From Mycobacterium sp. ITM-2016-00316 (GTDB taxonomy: Bacteria > Actinomycetota > Actinomycetes > Mycobacteriales > Mycobacteriaceae), in assembly GCF_002968335.2 (NCBI RefSeq), contig NZ_CP134398.1:124001-188000 (forward strand): a stretch of DNA of 64,000 nucleotides, given 5' to 3'. Positions within the stretch are counted from its first letter, which is position 1, and each line of letters opens with the position of its first letter. The position numbers and the translations under genes were made by a program. Of the stretch, positions 17,655-26,597 are shown one piece after another. Under the pieces are notes generated by a model that searched no databases, was not told where the DNA came from, and was given only the letters and a program-made list of their open reading frames with translations.

Positions 17655-18956
17655 CTATCCCGGCGGCGCAAGCCGGTACACCGCATCGGCGTAGTCGTCG
17701 GTGACGTACACCGCGCCGTCGGGACCGGTCACGGCGGCAACCGGTCTGCCCCAACGACTTCCGTCGGGCGCCTGAAATCCGCCGACCAGGGTCTGCTGAT
17801 CGCCGAGAACGCCGTCACGCCACTCGAAGAACGACACCTCGGGCTCCTGCGGGTTCTGTCGATTCCATGATCCGTGCACGCCGATCAGTGCGCCGCTGGC
17901 GTAGGGCGCAGGAAGGCGGCCGTCGGTGAAGCTCATCCCCAGCGGCGCCGAGTGGGCGCCCAGGCTCTGCTCCACTCGGGGCAGCGCAGCGCAGTCCATG
18001 GCCTCGCCGTCGGCATTGGTCTGGACGTCGCGGATCAGCTCGAGATCGGCCGAGCCGCCGTCGGGGTTGCAATAGGGCCAGCCGAGTTCGCGTCCGGGCG
18101 TCAGCCGGGCGACCGATTCGGGCGGATGGTCGTCGACGTAGCCGGGATCGACCGCACCCGTCCTCGGGTCCGCCACATTGTCGCGATTGTTCACTGCCGT
18201 CCACACTGCACCGTCGGGTGCGATGGCCAGGCCCGTGCCGTTGCGGACCCCGGTCGCGAACGGCTCCATCGCACCGCCGTCGGCGGGGACACGCATGATG
18301 GTCGCGCGCGGCGGGGTCGCCGTGCGGTCTTCCTCGGAGATGTTGCCGGTGGACCCGATGGAGAAGTACACGTCGCCGTCGGCGCCGACGGCGACGCTCT
18401 TCAGGGCGTGCGAGTAGGCGCCCCGCAGCTCGGGGCTGCGGGCATCGGGCAGGCCGTCGGCCACGGTGCGGCGGTCGGTGGCGGCGCCATCACGGTAGGC
18501 GTAAACGTCGACCCGGTCGCTCTCGGCGATGTAGAGGGAATCGCCGGCGAAGGTGAGCCCATGCGGCTGGTTGAGACCGTCCAGGAGAACCTCGGTCTGC
18601 CCCGCGCGCATCGAGAGCACCTGTCCCGCACTGGGAACCGAGACCAGCATCGCTCCATCGGGTGCCCACGCGGCCAGCCGCGGCTTGGATGTTCTGGCCC
18701 ATACCTCCAACGACCATCCCGCCGGGACCAGCGCGCGGCGGGGCTCGTCGAACGGGGCCTCGCCCATACCGTCGGGCACGGCCACCGTCACTTCGGTCAG
18801 GCCCGCTGCGGTCGGTGCGCTTGACGTGCCCGGCGGTGCGCTGCTCGGGCTGCCGGCGGAGGGCGGCCCGCCCGGCGTGCTGGTCGAGCAGGCGACCAGC
18901 ATCGCTGCGCCGGCCAGGCCGCCGACGATTCTTCGGCTATCGGCCCAGACCGGCAT
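17655..18956 (-). CDS. Lipoprotein of the PQQ-dependent sugar (sorbosone/glucose) dehydrogenase family
   Basis: Protein of 433 residues. A lipobox LVAC places the lipidated cysteine at residue 23, followed by a Pro/Ser/Gly linker (24-52). The rest is a six-bladed propeller of the soluble sugar dehydrogenase family, with motifs such as LNQPHGLTF, VAVGADGDVYFSIGSTGN, GVRNGTGLAIAP and GVHGSWNRQ. The family oxidises sugars with PQQ, but many mycobacterial members are uncharacterised. ATG 18956 lies inside the end of the pirin gene (20-base overlap), so the two are co-transcribed. Confidence 0.82.
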   Translation of the reverse strand: MPVWADSRRIVGGLAGAAMLVACSTSTPGGPPSAGSPSSAPPGTSSAPTAAGLTEVTVAVPDGMGEAPFDEPRRALVPAGWSLEVWARTSKPRLAAWAPDGAMLVSVPSAGQVLSMRAGQTEVLLDGLNQPHGLTFAGDSLYIAESDRVDVYAYRDGAATDRRTVADGLPDARSPELRGAYSHALKSVAVGADGDVYFSIGSTGNISEEDRTATPPRATIMRVPADGGAMEPFATGVRNGTGLAIAPDGAVWTAVNNRDNVADPRTGAVDPGYVDDHPPESVARLTPGRELGWPYCNPDGGSADLELIRDVQTNADGEAMDCAALPRVEQSLGAHSAPLGMSFTDGRLPAPYASGALIGVHGSWNRQNPQEPEVSFFEWRDGVLGDQQTLVGGFQAPDGSRWGRPVAAVTGPDGAVYVTDDYADAVYRLAPPG

Positions 18957-19698
18957 GCATCTCCCAGAGCAGGATCTCGGATGGCTCGGTGGCGGTGACC
19001 CGCTGTCCGCCGGTGGCCGTCAGGCGCGCGGCATCGCCCTCGAGCAGTTCGCCGGCGCCTTCCAGGCTCACCGCCCCGCGCGGTACGAACAGATGCAAGT
19101 AGGGCGCCTGGGGCAGGTGCACCGATTCACCGGCCTGCAGCCGCGCACCATGAAGGGCGGCGTACTTGTTGCCGATGGTGATCGCCGACTGGTCGCGGTG
19201 CTCGGGCATCCCGGAGGCGATCGTGACCAGTCGGCCGCTCAGCAATTCGTCATCGATCTCCAGCTGCTGGTAACCGGGGTCGCGGCCGGACTCGTCCGGG
19301 ACGACCCACATCTGCACGAAATGCACGGGCTCACTGTGTGTCTCGCGTCCGGTCAGGGTCCAGGAATCGTTCTTCTCCGAGTGCAGGATGCCGCGCCCGG
19401 CCGACATGCGTTGGGCCAGGCCCGGATAGATGACACCGTTGTTGCCGGTGGAGTCCTGATGGACCAGTGAGCCCTGCATCACCCAGGTCAGGATCTCCAT
19501 ATCGCGGTGCGGGTGAGTATCGAAACCGGTACCCGGGGCCACTCGATCGTCGTTGTTGACCAGCAGCAGCCCGTGGTGGGTGTTGTCCGGCTCGTAGTGG
19601 CCGCCGAACGAGAACGAGTGCTTGGAATCGAGCCAGGAAATCCTGGTCGCCGCGCGATCCGCCGCGGGCCGGATGTCCACGGATGCGGTTCGGGTCAT
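18937..19698 (-). CDS. Pirin family protein (Rv0181c-like)
   Basis: Protein of 253 residues with two cupin domains. Metal ligands of pirins are visible in the N-terminal cupin: His62 and His64 (GFDTHPHRDMEI), His106 and Glu108 (GILHSEKN). Pirins are iron proteins acting as quercetinase-type oxygenases or redox-dependent regulators. ATG 19698 is chosen for its AGAGGAG ribosome binding site; the frame continues upstream to 19779 through the divergent MarR gene start. First gene of a two-gene unit with the sugar dehydrogenase lipoprotein. Confidence 0.88.
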   Translation of the reverse strand: MTRTASVDIRPAADRAATRISWLDSKHSFSFGGHYEPDNTHHGLLLVNNDDRVAPGTGFDTHPHRDMEILTWVMQGSLVHQDSTGNNGVIYPGLAQRMSAGRGILHSEKNDSWTLTGRETHSEPVHFVQMWVVPDESGRDPGYQQLEIDDELLSGRLVTIASGMPEHRDQSAITIGNKYAALHGARLQAGESVHLPQAPYLHLFVPRGAVSLEGAGELLEGDAARLTATGGQRVTATEPSEILLWEMHAGLGR

Positions 19699-19768
19699 CG
19701 ATGCTCCTCTGAGATCAGTGCCCAGCCTAGGCGCGGGGCGATGGACAGCACAACTTAAATGATGTGTC

Positions 19769-20218
19769 ATGTATTCCATGTGGCTGGATGCGCGCGAGCA
19801 GGCGCTGTGGCGGAGATACCTGGCGATGACCGGACGGCTTCAGGCCGCGATGAACCGTCAGTTGCAGCAGGAATGCGGATTGTCGCTGGCCGACTATGAC
19901 GTGCTGGTCGCGCTCGACGAGTCGCCGGGATGCCGGATGACCGATCTGGGGGAGCACCTGGGCTGGGAGCAAAGTCGCGTGTCACACCAACTGCGGCGGA
20001 TGCGGGACCGCGGCCTGGTGGACAGCCACCACCCCGATGACGATCGGCGCGCGGCGATCGTCGAACTGACGGCGCAGGGTCGCACCGCGCTGGTCACCGC
20101 CGCGCCGGCGCACGCCGAACTGGTGCGCGCGGTGGTCTTCGAGGGGATGACGCCCGCTCAATTGCGCGCGGTCGACCAATGGGTGACCGGGGTGCTGGGC
20201 CGGCTTCCGACGCGGTAG
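19769..20218 (+). CDS. MarR family transcriptional regulator
   Basis: Protein of 149 residues with the winged-helix layout of MarR proteins: helix-turn-helix around CRMTDLGEHLGWEQSRVSHQ (about 52-71) and wing with DDRRAAIVELT (about 89-99). It is divergent from the pirin/sugar dehydrogenase unit with only 70 bases between the start codons, so control of that unit and of itself is likely. The ligand is unknown; phenolic compounds are common for this family. Confidence 0.88.
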   Translation: MYSMWLDAREQALWRRYLAMTGRLQAAMNRQLQQECGLSLADYDVLVALDESPGCRMTDLGEHLGWEQSRVSHQLRRMRDRGLVDSHHPDDDRRAAIVELTAQGRTALVTAAPAHAELVRAVVFEGMTPAQLRAVDQWVTGVLGRLPTR

Positions 20219-20222
20219 CGGG

Positions 20223-20885
20223 TCAGCCGGCCGGGTCCCAGCCGTGCATCGCGGCATGCATCTGATCCCCGTCGAGCGCAGCGGTGCCGAGCGGCTTCTG
20301 ATCCGGGTGATACCGCATGCCCTCCAGCAGGAGTGCCACGTAGCGGCGCCACAGATCGGGGTCGACGTGGCCCGCCCACTCACTGACGGTGCCCGCCAGC
20401 AGGCCGATGATCGGGGTATCGGTGTGCTCGATATCGGCGCGCAGGTGGCCGTCGTGGCGTGCCCTCTCGACCAAGGTGGTTATCAGTGGCACCAGTTCCT
20501 CGCGGGCACAATCGACACGATCCCCGCCGTAGGCCTTGCTGTAGATCATCTCGCGCAGCCCCCGATCGGTGGCGGCGAGCTCGCACTGGCGCTCGATGAA
20601 CCACACCAGTCCGTCCCACGAATTCGGCTGCTGTAGCGCGGTTTCGGCCAGGCAGACGACCTCGGCGATGCCTTCCTCGAAGATGGCCTCGACGAGTTCC
20701 TCCTTGGTCGCGAAGCGCCGATACACGGTCCCGACGCCGACGCCGGCGTGGTGAGCGACATCGTTGAGGGTGGCCTCCATGCCCTTGATGGCGAACAGCT
20801 CGCGCGCTGCGGTGAGCACGCGCTGTCGGTTGCGCTCGGCATCCTTGCGCAGGCCGCGACATGGTTTGTCAATCACGAAGTCCAC
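20223..20885 (-). CDS. TetR family transcriptional regulator
   Basis: Protein of 220 residues. The N-terminal helix-turn-helix is at about residues 20-60 (NRQRVLTAARELFAIKG, VGVGTVYRRFATKEELVEA); the C-terminal ligand domain is typical in size. It is divergent from the mmpS-mmpL operon (193 bases between start codons), so it probably represses that operon. The start is GTG 20885 with AGGGA upstream; GTG 20876 is an alternative. Its stop is 4 bases from the stop of the convergent MarR gene. Confidence 0.87.
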   Translation of the reverse strand: MDFVIDKPCRGLRKDAERNRQRVLTAARELFAIKGMEATLNDVAHHAGVGVGTVYRRFATKEELVEAIFEEGIAEVVCLAETALQQPNSWDGLVWFIERQCELAATDRGLREMIYSKAYGGDRVDCAREELVPLITTLVERARHDGHLRADIEHTDTPIIGLLAGTVSEWAGHVDPDLWRRYVALLLEGMRYHPDQKPLGTAALDGDQMHAAMHGWDPAG

Positions 20886-20921
20886 TTTAGTGATGTCCCT
20901 TACCTAAACGCTATAACCGGA

Positions 20922-20950
20922 TTGACTCTATCCACTTGTGGGTTTAGATT
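20922..20950 (+). promoter_or_regulatory. SigA-type promoter of the mmpS-mmpL operon
   Basis: TTGACT (20922-20927), 17 bases, TAGATT (20945-20950): near-consensus -35 and -10 elements. The transcript would start near 20957 and carry a leader of about 120 bases before mmpS, which contains the small ORF at 21010. Confidence 0.7.
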
Positions 20951-21009
20951 CCAAGATCAGATCGCATGCCGCCGGTGGCTCGCGGCGTCCCTCATTGAAA
21001 GGCAGCATC

Positions 21010-21081
21010 ATGCCTGCAGTTTTCGTGCGCGCTCTGACGGCCGCGAAACCGTTGTTCGACAACGGAGTTCGTGCGCGATGA
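21010..21081 (+). CDS. 23-codon leader ORF overlapping the mmpS start
   Basis: ATG 21010 has GAAAGG 7 bases upstream and opens a 23-codon frame (starting MPAVFVRALT, ending DNGVRAR) whose TGA (21079-21081) overlaps the mmpS ATG (21078) as ATGA. It lies inside the predicted leader of the operon, downstream of a near-consensus promoter. The overlap suggests that ribosomes finishing this peptide start mmpS. The inverted repeat 21049-21065 within it covers the mmpS ribosome binding site. No product similarity is recognised. Confidence 0.6.
   Translation: MPAVFVRALTAAKPLFDNGVRAR
21049..21065 (+). promoter_or_regulatory. Hairpin masking the mmpS ribosome binding site
   Basis: CCGTTGT-TCG-ACAACGG is a perfect 7-bp inverted repeat with a 3-base loop. 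Its 3' arm contains the first two Gs of the GGAG (21064-21067) that precedes ATG 21078. In RNA it would hide the site until a ribosome translating the leader ORF opens it. Confidence 0.5.
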
Positions 21082-21500
21082 CCGTCATCAAACGGGTCTG
21101 GTTGCCCGTGCTGGTGGTGTTTGCGATCGCGATCGGCCTGGTGGCCGTCTCGAATCTGCGCTCGGTGTTCGGATCGGACGGTGCCATCGTCACTCCGATC
21201 GACGCCGACACCGCCGAGAACTTCAATCCCAAGGTCGTCACCTACGAGATCTTCGGAACTGGCTCCTACGCCAGCATCAACTACGCCGACCTGGACGGAA
21301 AACCGCAGCGCACGGGCGAGGTCAGCCTGCCCTGGACGCTGACCCTGGAGACCACGCTGCCGTCCGTCATGCCGAACATCATGGCCCAGGGCGACGGTTC
21401 CTCCATCACCTGCCGCGTCACCGTCGATGACGAGGTCAAAGACGAAAGGACGGCTGACGGTATGAACGCCGCCACCTACTGCCTGGTGAAGGCCGCATGA
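21078..21500 (+). CDS. MmpS family membrane protein
   Basis: Protein of 140 residues: N-terminal membrane helix (about 5-27) followed by a periplasmic beta-sandwich with the MmpS pattern [21 protein letters not shown] and two conserved cysteines near the C-terminus ([16 protein letters not shown]). MmpS proteins act with the adjacent MmpL transporter in export of siderophores, lipids or drugs. ATG 21078 overlaps the leader ORF stop, and its own stop overlaps the mmpL start (ATGA). Confidence 0.9.
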   Translation: MTVIKRVWLPVLVVFAIAIGLVAVSNLRSVFGSDGAIVTPIDADTAENFNPKVVTYEIFGTGSYASINYADLDGKPQRTGEVSLPWTLTLETTLPSVMPNIMAQGDGSSITCRVTVDDEVKDERTADGMNAATYCLVKAA

Positions 21501-24382
21501 CCACCTTCGTGGACGATTCGCCCACCGACGCCATGCCGCCGGCGCGACACGCGGCCCGTCCGAAGTTACCCCGCTTCATCAGAGCCTTCGCCGTGCCGAT
21601 CGTGCTGGCGTGGGTGGTCATCGTGGCGCTGCTCAACACGGTCGTCCCGCAACTCGAAGAGGTCGGCAAGCTGCGCGCCGTCTCGATGAGTCCCAACGAT
21701 GCACCCGCGCTGATCGCCACCAAGCACGTCGGGCAGAAGTTCGAGGAGTACGACACCTCCAGCTCGGTGATGATCGTGCTGGAGGGCGATCAGCCGCTGG
21801 GTTCGGACGCGCACGAGTTCTACGACGAAGTGGTGCGAAAACTCAACGCGGACCACACCCATGTGCAGCATGTGCAGGACTTCTGGGGTGACACGCTGAC
21901 CGCTGCCGGTGCGCAGAGCATCGACGGCAAGGCCGCCTATGTGCAGGTGTACATCGCCGGTGACCAGGGTGAGGCGCTGGCCAACGAGTCGGTACAGGCC
22001 GTGCGCGACACCGTCGAAGGCACCCAGGCCCCGCCGGGTGTCAAGGCCTACGTCACCGGGCCCGCGGCGCTGACCACCGACCAGAACATCGTCGGTGACG
22101 CCAGCATGAAAACCATTGAGGGCGTGACGATCATCATCATCATCGTGATGCTGCTGATCATCTACCGATCAGTCGTCACGATGATCGTCACCATGGCGAT
22201 GGTGTTCGTCGGGCTGTTGTCGGCCCGCGGCATCGTGTCCTTCCTCGGCTACTACCAGGTGTTCGGACTGACCACCTTTGCCACGAGCATGGTGGTGACG
22301 CTGGCGATCGCCGCCGCCACCGACTATGCGATCTTCCTGATCGGGCGATATCAAGAGGCCCGACGATCGGGAATGGACCGGGAATCGGCCTACTACGACA
22401 TGTTCCACGGCACCGCGCACGTGGTGCTCGCATCCGGCTTGACGATCGCCGGTGCCACCGCGTGCCTGCACTTCACCCGGTTGCCGTACTTCCAGAGCAT
22501 GGGCTTCCCGCTGGCGATCGGTATGACGATCGTGGTCGCAGCCGCGCTCACGCTGGGTCCCGCACTGATCTCGATCGTGACCCGATTCGGAAAGGTGTTG
22601 GAGCCCAAGGGTAATGGACGTGCCCGGGGCTGGCGCCGGCTCGGCGCCGCGACGGTCCGCTGGCCGGGTGCGATCCTGGTCATGGCGATCGTGCTGTGCA
22701 TGGTGGGTCTGCTGGCCTTGCCCGGCTACCACACCATCTACAACGACCGCATCTATCTGCCCAGCGATGTCCCCGCCAACGTGGGCTACGCCGCATCGGA
22801 TCGGCATTTCTCCGACGCCAAGATGAATCCCGATCTGGTGATGGTCGAGTCCGATCACGATATGCGCAATCCCGCCGACTTCCTGGTGATCGAGAAGATC
22901 GCCAAAGCGCTGGTGCGGGTGCACGGGATCGCCTCGGTCACCACCATCACCCGCCCGGACGGTAAACCGATCAAGCATGCCTCGTTGGCGTACACGGTGA
23001 GCCAGAGCGGCAACGGCCAGGTCATGAACAACGATTTCCAACAGACGGTGCTGGACAACACCCTCAAACAAGCCGACGACCTGCAGGCGAGCATCGACGC
23101 GATGGAGACGATGCAGCGCGTCACGCTGGAACTGGCCGATGTCACCCGTCGGATGTCGGACAAGATGAACGACACCTCGGACAATCTCAACGATGTGCGC
23201 GACCATCTGGCCGATTTCGATGATCAGTTCCGACCGCTACGGAACTACTTCTATTGGGAGCCACACTGTTTCAACATCCCGCTGTGCTGGTCGATGCGGT
23301 CGGTGTTCGACAGCCTCGACGGCATCAGCACGATGTCGGACGATTTCACCGAACTGGTCCCCGATATCGAGCGGATGGCCGAACTGACACCGCAGATGGC
23401 GGCCGTGATGCCGGCGCAGATCCAGACGCTGAAGAACCAGAAGCAGACATTGCTGAACCAGTACCAGGCGCAGAAGATGCAGCAGGATCAGAACATCGCG
23501 ATGCAGGAGGACGCCACCGCGATGGGCGAGGCGTACGACACCGCCCGCAATGACGACACGTTCTATCTGCCACCGGAGGCGTTCCAGACCGCCGACTTCC
23601 AGCGCGGTATGAAGCTCATGATGTCGCCGGACGGAAAAGCGGTCCGGTTCACCGTGTTCCATCAGGGCGATCCACTGACCGAGGACGGCACCGAGCGCAT
23701 CGATCCGTTGCGCATCGCCGCCGCCGACGCCATCAAGGGCACCCCGCTGGAGGGCTCGACCGTCTACGTGGGCGGTAGTGCCGCGATGTACAAGGACATG
23801 CAGCAGGGCGCGGACTACGACCTGCTGATCGCCGCCGTCGCATCGCTGATCCTGATCTTCCTGATCATGGTGATCCTGACCCGCGCCGTCGCCGCGGCCG
23901 CCGTCATCGTCGGCACGGTGGTGCTGAGTCTGGGCACCTCCTTCGGACTGTCGGTGCTCCTGTGGCAGCACATCGTCGGTATCCCGTTGGGCTGGATGGT
24001 GCTGCCCATGACGGTCATCGTGCTGCTCGCGGTGGGTGCTGACTACAACCTGTTGCTGGTGTCGCGCATGAAGGAGGAGATAGGGGCCGGCATCAACACC
24101 GGGATCATCCGCTCCATGGCCGGTACCGGATCTGTGGTCACCGCAGCGGGATTCGTGTTCGCCTTCACCATGATCGGCATGCTCGTCAGCGACATGATCG
24201 TGATCGGGCAGGTGGGCTCGACCATCGGTCTGGGCCTGCTGTTCGACACCTTGGTGGTGCGGTCGCTGATGACGCCGTCGATCGCCGCGCTGATGGGCCG
24301 GTGGTTCTGGTGGCCGCTGCACGTACGTCCCCGGCCGAAACCTCAGGCCTGGCCCAAGGTCACCCAGGAGGTGAACGCGTGA
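21497..24382 (+). CDS. MmpL family RND transporter (MmpL4/5-like)
   Basis: Protein of 961 residues with 12 membrane segments in two halves. Conserved proton-relay residues are in TM4 ([14 protein letters not shown]) and TM10 ([14 protein letters not shown]). A long coiled-coil insertion (about residues 520-670, many Gln/Asp/Met heptads) in the second periplasmic loop is typical of MmpL4/MmpL5-type transporters that pair with MmpS. The transported compound cannot be told from sequence; siderophore, drug or lipid export are known for relatives. Second gene of a four-gene overlapping operon controlled probably by the divergent TetR. Confidence 0.9.
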   Translation: MTTFVDDSPTDAMPPARHAARPKLPRFIRAFAVPIVLAWVVIVALLNTVVPQLEEVGKLRAVSMSPNDAPALIATKHVGQKFEEYDTSSSVMIVLEGDQPLGSDAHEFYDEVVRKLNADHTHVQHVQDFWGDTLTAAGAQSIDGKAAYVQVYIAGDQGEALANESVQAVRDTVEGTQAPPGVKAYVTGPAALTTDQNIVGDASMKTIEGVTIIIIIVMLLIIYRSVVTMIVTMAMVFVGLLSARGIVSFLGYYQVFGLTTFATSMVVTLAIAAATDYAIFLIGRYQEARRSGMDRESAYYDMFHGTAHVVLASGLTIAGATACLHFTRLPYFQSMGFPLAIGMTIVVAAALTLGPALISIVTRFGKVLEPKGNGRARGWRRLGAATVRWPGAILVMAIVLCMVGLLALPGYHTIYNDRIYLPSDVPANVGYAASDRHFSDAKMNPDLVMVESDHDMRNPADFLVIEKIAKALVRVHGIASVTTITRPDGKPIKHASLAYTVSQSGNGQVMNNDFQQTVLDNTLKQADDLQASIDAMETMQRVTLELADVTRRMSDKMNDTSDNLNDVRDHLADFDDQFRPLRNYFYWEPHCFNIPLCWSMRSVFDSLDGISTMSDDFTELVPDIERMAELTPQMAAVMPAQIQTLKNQKQTLLNQYQAQKMQQDQNIAMQEDATAMGEAYDTARNDDTFYLPPEAFQTADFQRGMKLMMSPDGKAVRFTVFHQGDPLTEDGTERIDPLRIAAADAIKGTPLEGSTVYVGGSAAMYKDMQQGADYDLLIAAVASLILIFLIMVILTRAVAAAAVIVGTVVLSLGTSFGLSVLLWQHIVGIPLGWMVLPMTVIVLLAVGADYNLLLVSRMKEEIGAGINTGIIRSMAGTGSVVTAAGFVFAFTMIGMLVSDMIVIGQVGSTIGLGLLFDTLVVRSLMTPSIAALMGRWFWWPLHVRPRPKPQAWPKVTQEVNA

Positions 24383-24732
24383 GGCGGCGGATGATCGCCG
24401 GGCTGGTGTCGGCGTTGATCGCGCTGCCGATCGGTGTGGCGCCCGCGGCGTCGGCGGACCGGGATACCGACTTCGCCACCGAACTGCACGGTTTCGGGAT
24501 CTACGGCCAGCGCGACTACAACGCGTGGCTGGCGAAGATCACCTGCAAACGCCTGACCACCGGGGTGGACGCCGACGCCGCCGAATCGGCGGTCTTCCTG
24601 TCCGGCAACCTCGCGCGGACGGCCAGCACCGAACAGGTGTGGCAGTTCCTGGGCAGTGGGCTGCGGCTGTACTGCCCCGAACATCTCGGGAAACTCACCG
24701 CGATGTCCAACGATCCTTCGGAGGCGCCATGA
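24379..24732 (+). CDS. Small exported DUF732 family protein
   Basis: Protein of 117 residues with a signal peptide (RRRM then hydrophobic core, cleavage near ASA-D at about 26) and the DUF732 pattern: [11 protein letters not shown], conserved cysteine in KITCKRL and the closing [12 protein letters not shown]732 proteins are small secreted mycobacterial proteins of unknown role. GTG 24379 has AGGAGG 8 bases upstream and overlaps the mmpL stop, so it is translated with the transporter and may act with it in the periplasm. Confidence 0.82.
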   Translation: MRRRMIAGLVSALIALPIGVAPAASADRDTDFATELHGFGIYGQRDYNAWLAKITCKRLTTGVDADAAESAVFLSGNLARTASTEQVWQFLGSGLRLYCPEHLGKLTAMSNDPSEAP

Positions 24733-25205
24733 CCCTGCACAGCCTTCGGTGGACGATGCGGGCGCTCCTGCTGATCGTCACGGCATCGGCCGCGGCGGCA
24801 CTGCTCGCGTCGCCACGGGCATTCGCCGATGCCACCGACGAATATCCGATCCCCAGCAAGCAGATCGAAACAACATGCGACGCCGAGCAGTACCTGGCGG
24901 CGGCTCGCGACACCAGTCCGGTCTACTTCGAGCGGTACATGCTGGACAAGAGCAACCGGCCGCTGGACGTTCAGCAGATGGCGGAAGACCGCATCCACTG
25001 GTTCTACTCGCTGGATGCCGCCGGGCGGCGCCAGTACTCCGAGGACACCGCCACCAACATCTACTACGAGCAGGTCGCCACCCGCTGGGGCAATTGGGCG
25101 AAGGTCTTCTTCAACAACAAGGGCGTGGTGGCCAAGGCGGCCGCGGTCTGCATGAACTATCCGCGTGGTGACCTGTCGGTGTGGGACTGGCCGGTGGCCC
25201 GCTGA
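24729..25205 (+). CDS. Small exported protein (DUF5078-like) linked to MmpL
   Basis: Protein of 158 residues: signal peptide with cleavage near residues 33-35 (AFADA), then a compact domain with the motifs DEYPIPSKQIETTC, DTSPVYFERYML, WFYSLDAAGRRQYSE and WGNWAKVFFNNKG, and two cysteines. I recall this as the DUF5078 family, found next to MmpL genes, but the family name is from memory. ATG 24729 overlaps the previous stop (ATGA). Last gene of the mmpS-mmpL unit; function unknown. Confidence 0.75.
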   Translation: MTLHSLRWTMRALLLIVTASAAAALLASPRAFADATDEYPIPSKQIETTCDAEQYLAAARDTSPVYFERYMLDKSNRPLDVQQMAEDRIHWFYSLDAAGRRQYSEDTATNIYYEQVATRWGNWAKVFFNNKGVVAKAAAVCMNYPRGDLSVWDWPVAR

Positions 25206-25214
25206 CAGACCGCC

Positions 25215-25220
25215 TACCAT
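25215..25220 (+). promoter_or_regulatory. -10 hexamer TACCAT, likely leaderless start
   Basis: TACCAT fits TANNNT and lies 8 bases before ATG 25229 of the small membrane protein. Confidence 0.4.
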
Positions 25221-25228
25221 TGCGACGC

Positions 25229-25471
25229 ATGGGAGAGCCGTACCCGGACGAGTACGACTACGACGACTTCGCCGATGACGACGAGATACCGCCGCGTCCC
25301 AGCAACCGCGGTGCCGTCGGTGTCTTCCTGCTCGGGTGGCTCTTCCTGCCGACGGCCGGCATCCTGCTCAGCGAGTTGCAGAGCCCCTGGTTCGAGGTCG
25401 GCGCGGTCGTGACGCTGGCGTTCATCGCCGTGTTCGTGGTGGCGGTGGTGCGTGTGGTGAGGAACTTCTGA
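25229..25471 (+). CDS. Small membrane protein with acidic N-terminus
   Basis: Protein of 80 residues, not recognised. An acidic Asp/Glu/Tyr-rich N-terminus (residues 1-26) is followed by two hydrophobic segments (about 28-46 and 53-75). ATG 25229 lies 8 bases after TACCAT and has no Shine-Dalgarno sequence, which suggests a leaderless mRNA. Located 23 bases after the MmpL-linked unit, but with its own probable promoter. Confidence 0.6.
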   Translation: MGEPYPDEYDYDDFADDDEIPPRPSNRGAVGVFLLGWLFLPTAGILLSELQSPWFEVGAVVTLAFIAVFVVAVVRVVRNF

Positions 25472-25512
25472 ACGCTCAACCGACCGGTGGGCCGGGGCCG
25501 GTCAGCAGGCCT

Positions 25513-25518
25513 TAGTCT
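25513..25518 (+). promoter_or_regulatory. -10 hexamer TAGTCT, likely leaderless start
   Basis: TAGTCT ends 6 bases before GTG 25525; no Shine-Dalgarno sequence is present. Same hexamer and spacing as at 10898. Confidence 0.5.
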
Positions 25519-25524
25519 GTCGAC

Positions 25525-26301
25525 GTGGATATCAATGGAGCTAGCGCAATCGTCACCGGTGGCGCGTCCGGCATCGGCGCGGCCTCGGCCCGTCAGCTGG
25601 CCGCCAAGGGCGCCAGGGTCGTCGTCGCCGACCTCAACGCCGAACGCGGGCAGGAACTCGCGCACGAGATCGGCGGTGTGTTCGTCACCGTCGATGTCAC
25701 CAACACCGACCAGATCCTGGACGCGGTCAACACCGCCGTCGACCTCGGCCCGCTGCGTGCCCTGGTCAACTCGGCCGGCATCGGCTGGGCGCAGCGGACC
25801 ATCGGTAAGGACGGTCAATTCGACTCGGCGCACAACCTGGACGCCTACAAGAAGGTGCTGGCCATCAACCTGGTCGGCACCTTCGACTGCATCCGGCTGG
25901 CCGCCACCGCGATGAGCCGCAACGAGTTCACCGAGACCGGTGAGCGTGGGGCGATCGTCAACCTGACCAGCGTCGCGGCCTTCGACGGTCAGATCGGGCA
26001 GGCGGCCTACTCGTCCTCCAAGGGCGGCGTCGTGGGCCTCACCCTGCCGGTCGCGCGTGATCTGTCCGCATCGGGCATCCGCGTCAACACCGTCGCCCCC
26101 GGCCTCATCGACACCCCGATCTACGGGGAGGGTGAGGCCTCTGAGGCGTTCAAGGCGAAGCTGGGTGAGTCGGTGCTCTTCCCGCATCGTCTCGGCAAGC
26201 CCGAGGAGCTGGCCTCGATGGTCATCGAACTGCTCACCAACTCGTACATGAACGCCGAGGTTGTCCGCGTCGACGGCGGCATCCGGATGCCCCCGAAGTA
26301 G
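25525..26301 (+). CDS. Short-chain dehydrogenase (3-hydroxyacyl-CoA dehydrogenase / HSD10-like)
   Basis: Protein of 258 residues with TGGASGIG (about 11-18), VVADLN placing an Asp that favours NAD, NSAG (about 82-85), catalytic Ser in VNLTSVAA and YSSSK. The insert after NSAG and the end [21 protein letters not shown] resemble type II 3-hydroxyacyl-CoA dehydrogenases used in branched-chain acyl or sterol side-chain breakdown. The substrate is inferred only from this resemblance. Start GTG 25525 is probably leaderless. A strong terminator follows. Confidence 0.82.
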   Translation: MDINGASAIVTGGASGIGAASARQLAAKGARVVVADLNAERGQELAHEIGGVFVTVDVTNTDQILDAVNTAVDLGPLRALVNSAGIGWAQRTIGKDGQFDSAHNLDAYKKVLAINLVGTFDCIRLAATAMSRNEFTETGERGAIVNLTSVAAFDGQIGQAAYSSSKGGVVGLTLPVARDLSASGIRVNTVAPGLIDTPIYGEGEASEAFKAKLGESVLFPHRLGKPEELASMVIELLTNSYMNAEVVRVDGGIRMPPK

Positions 26302-26316
26302 GTTCCGCACTCACGC

Positions 26317-26350
26317 AGCCCCCTCGCCCGCCCGGGCGAGGGGGCTTTTT
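26317..26350 (+). terminator. Intrinsic terminator after the SDR gene
   Basis: A perfect 14-bp stem (AGCCCCCTCGCCCG with its complement) around two bases, followed by TTTTT. The clearest rho-independent terminator in the window. Confidence 0.92.
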
Positions 26351-26410
26351 ACTGTGCCAACGCCCGGCCATCGTGGCGAAACTGCCGGAATGCGCAGTTC
26401 GTTGCGAAGA

Positions 26411-26431
26411 AATTTGCCACATATGCAAATT
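26411..26431. promoter_or_regulatory. AT-rich dyad AATTTGC-N7-GCAAATT
   Basis: A perfect 7-bp inverted repeat with 7-base spacer in an otherwise GC-rich intergenic region, about 170 bases before the second PE-PPE-like gene. The spacing suits a dimeric regulator; no family consensus is recognised. The rest of 26351-26597 shows no clear promoter. Confidence 0.4.
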
Positions 26432-26597
26432 CCGTGGCGATGCACGGCCGGCGGTGGTCGCCGGTGGTGCACGGTCGCCGAACCGCCGCTTTCCGAAAGA
26501 TCTTGCTATTAACCGCTAAAACGTGTCTACGCCTGGCAAGTCGCGCGTACAGTCTCCGCTACTGTCAGTTCTTCGCACGGTGAGGCCGGGGATCAAT

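Noticed and set aside
20888..20908. IdeR-like iron box upstream of mmpS (minus strand TTAGGTAAGG)
   Set aside because: The left half matches the IdeR box in 9 of 10 bases, but the right half does not follow at the correct spacing (about 11 of 19 overall). It is at best a half-site.
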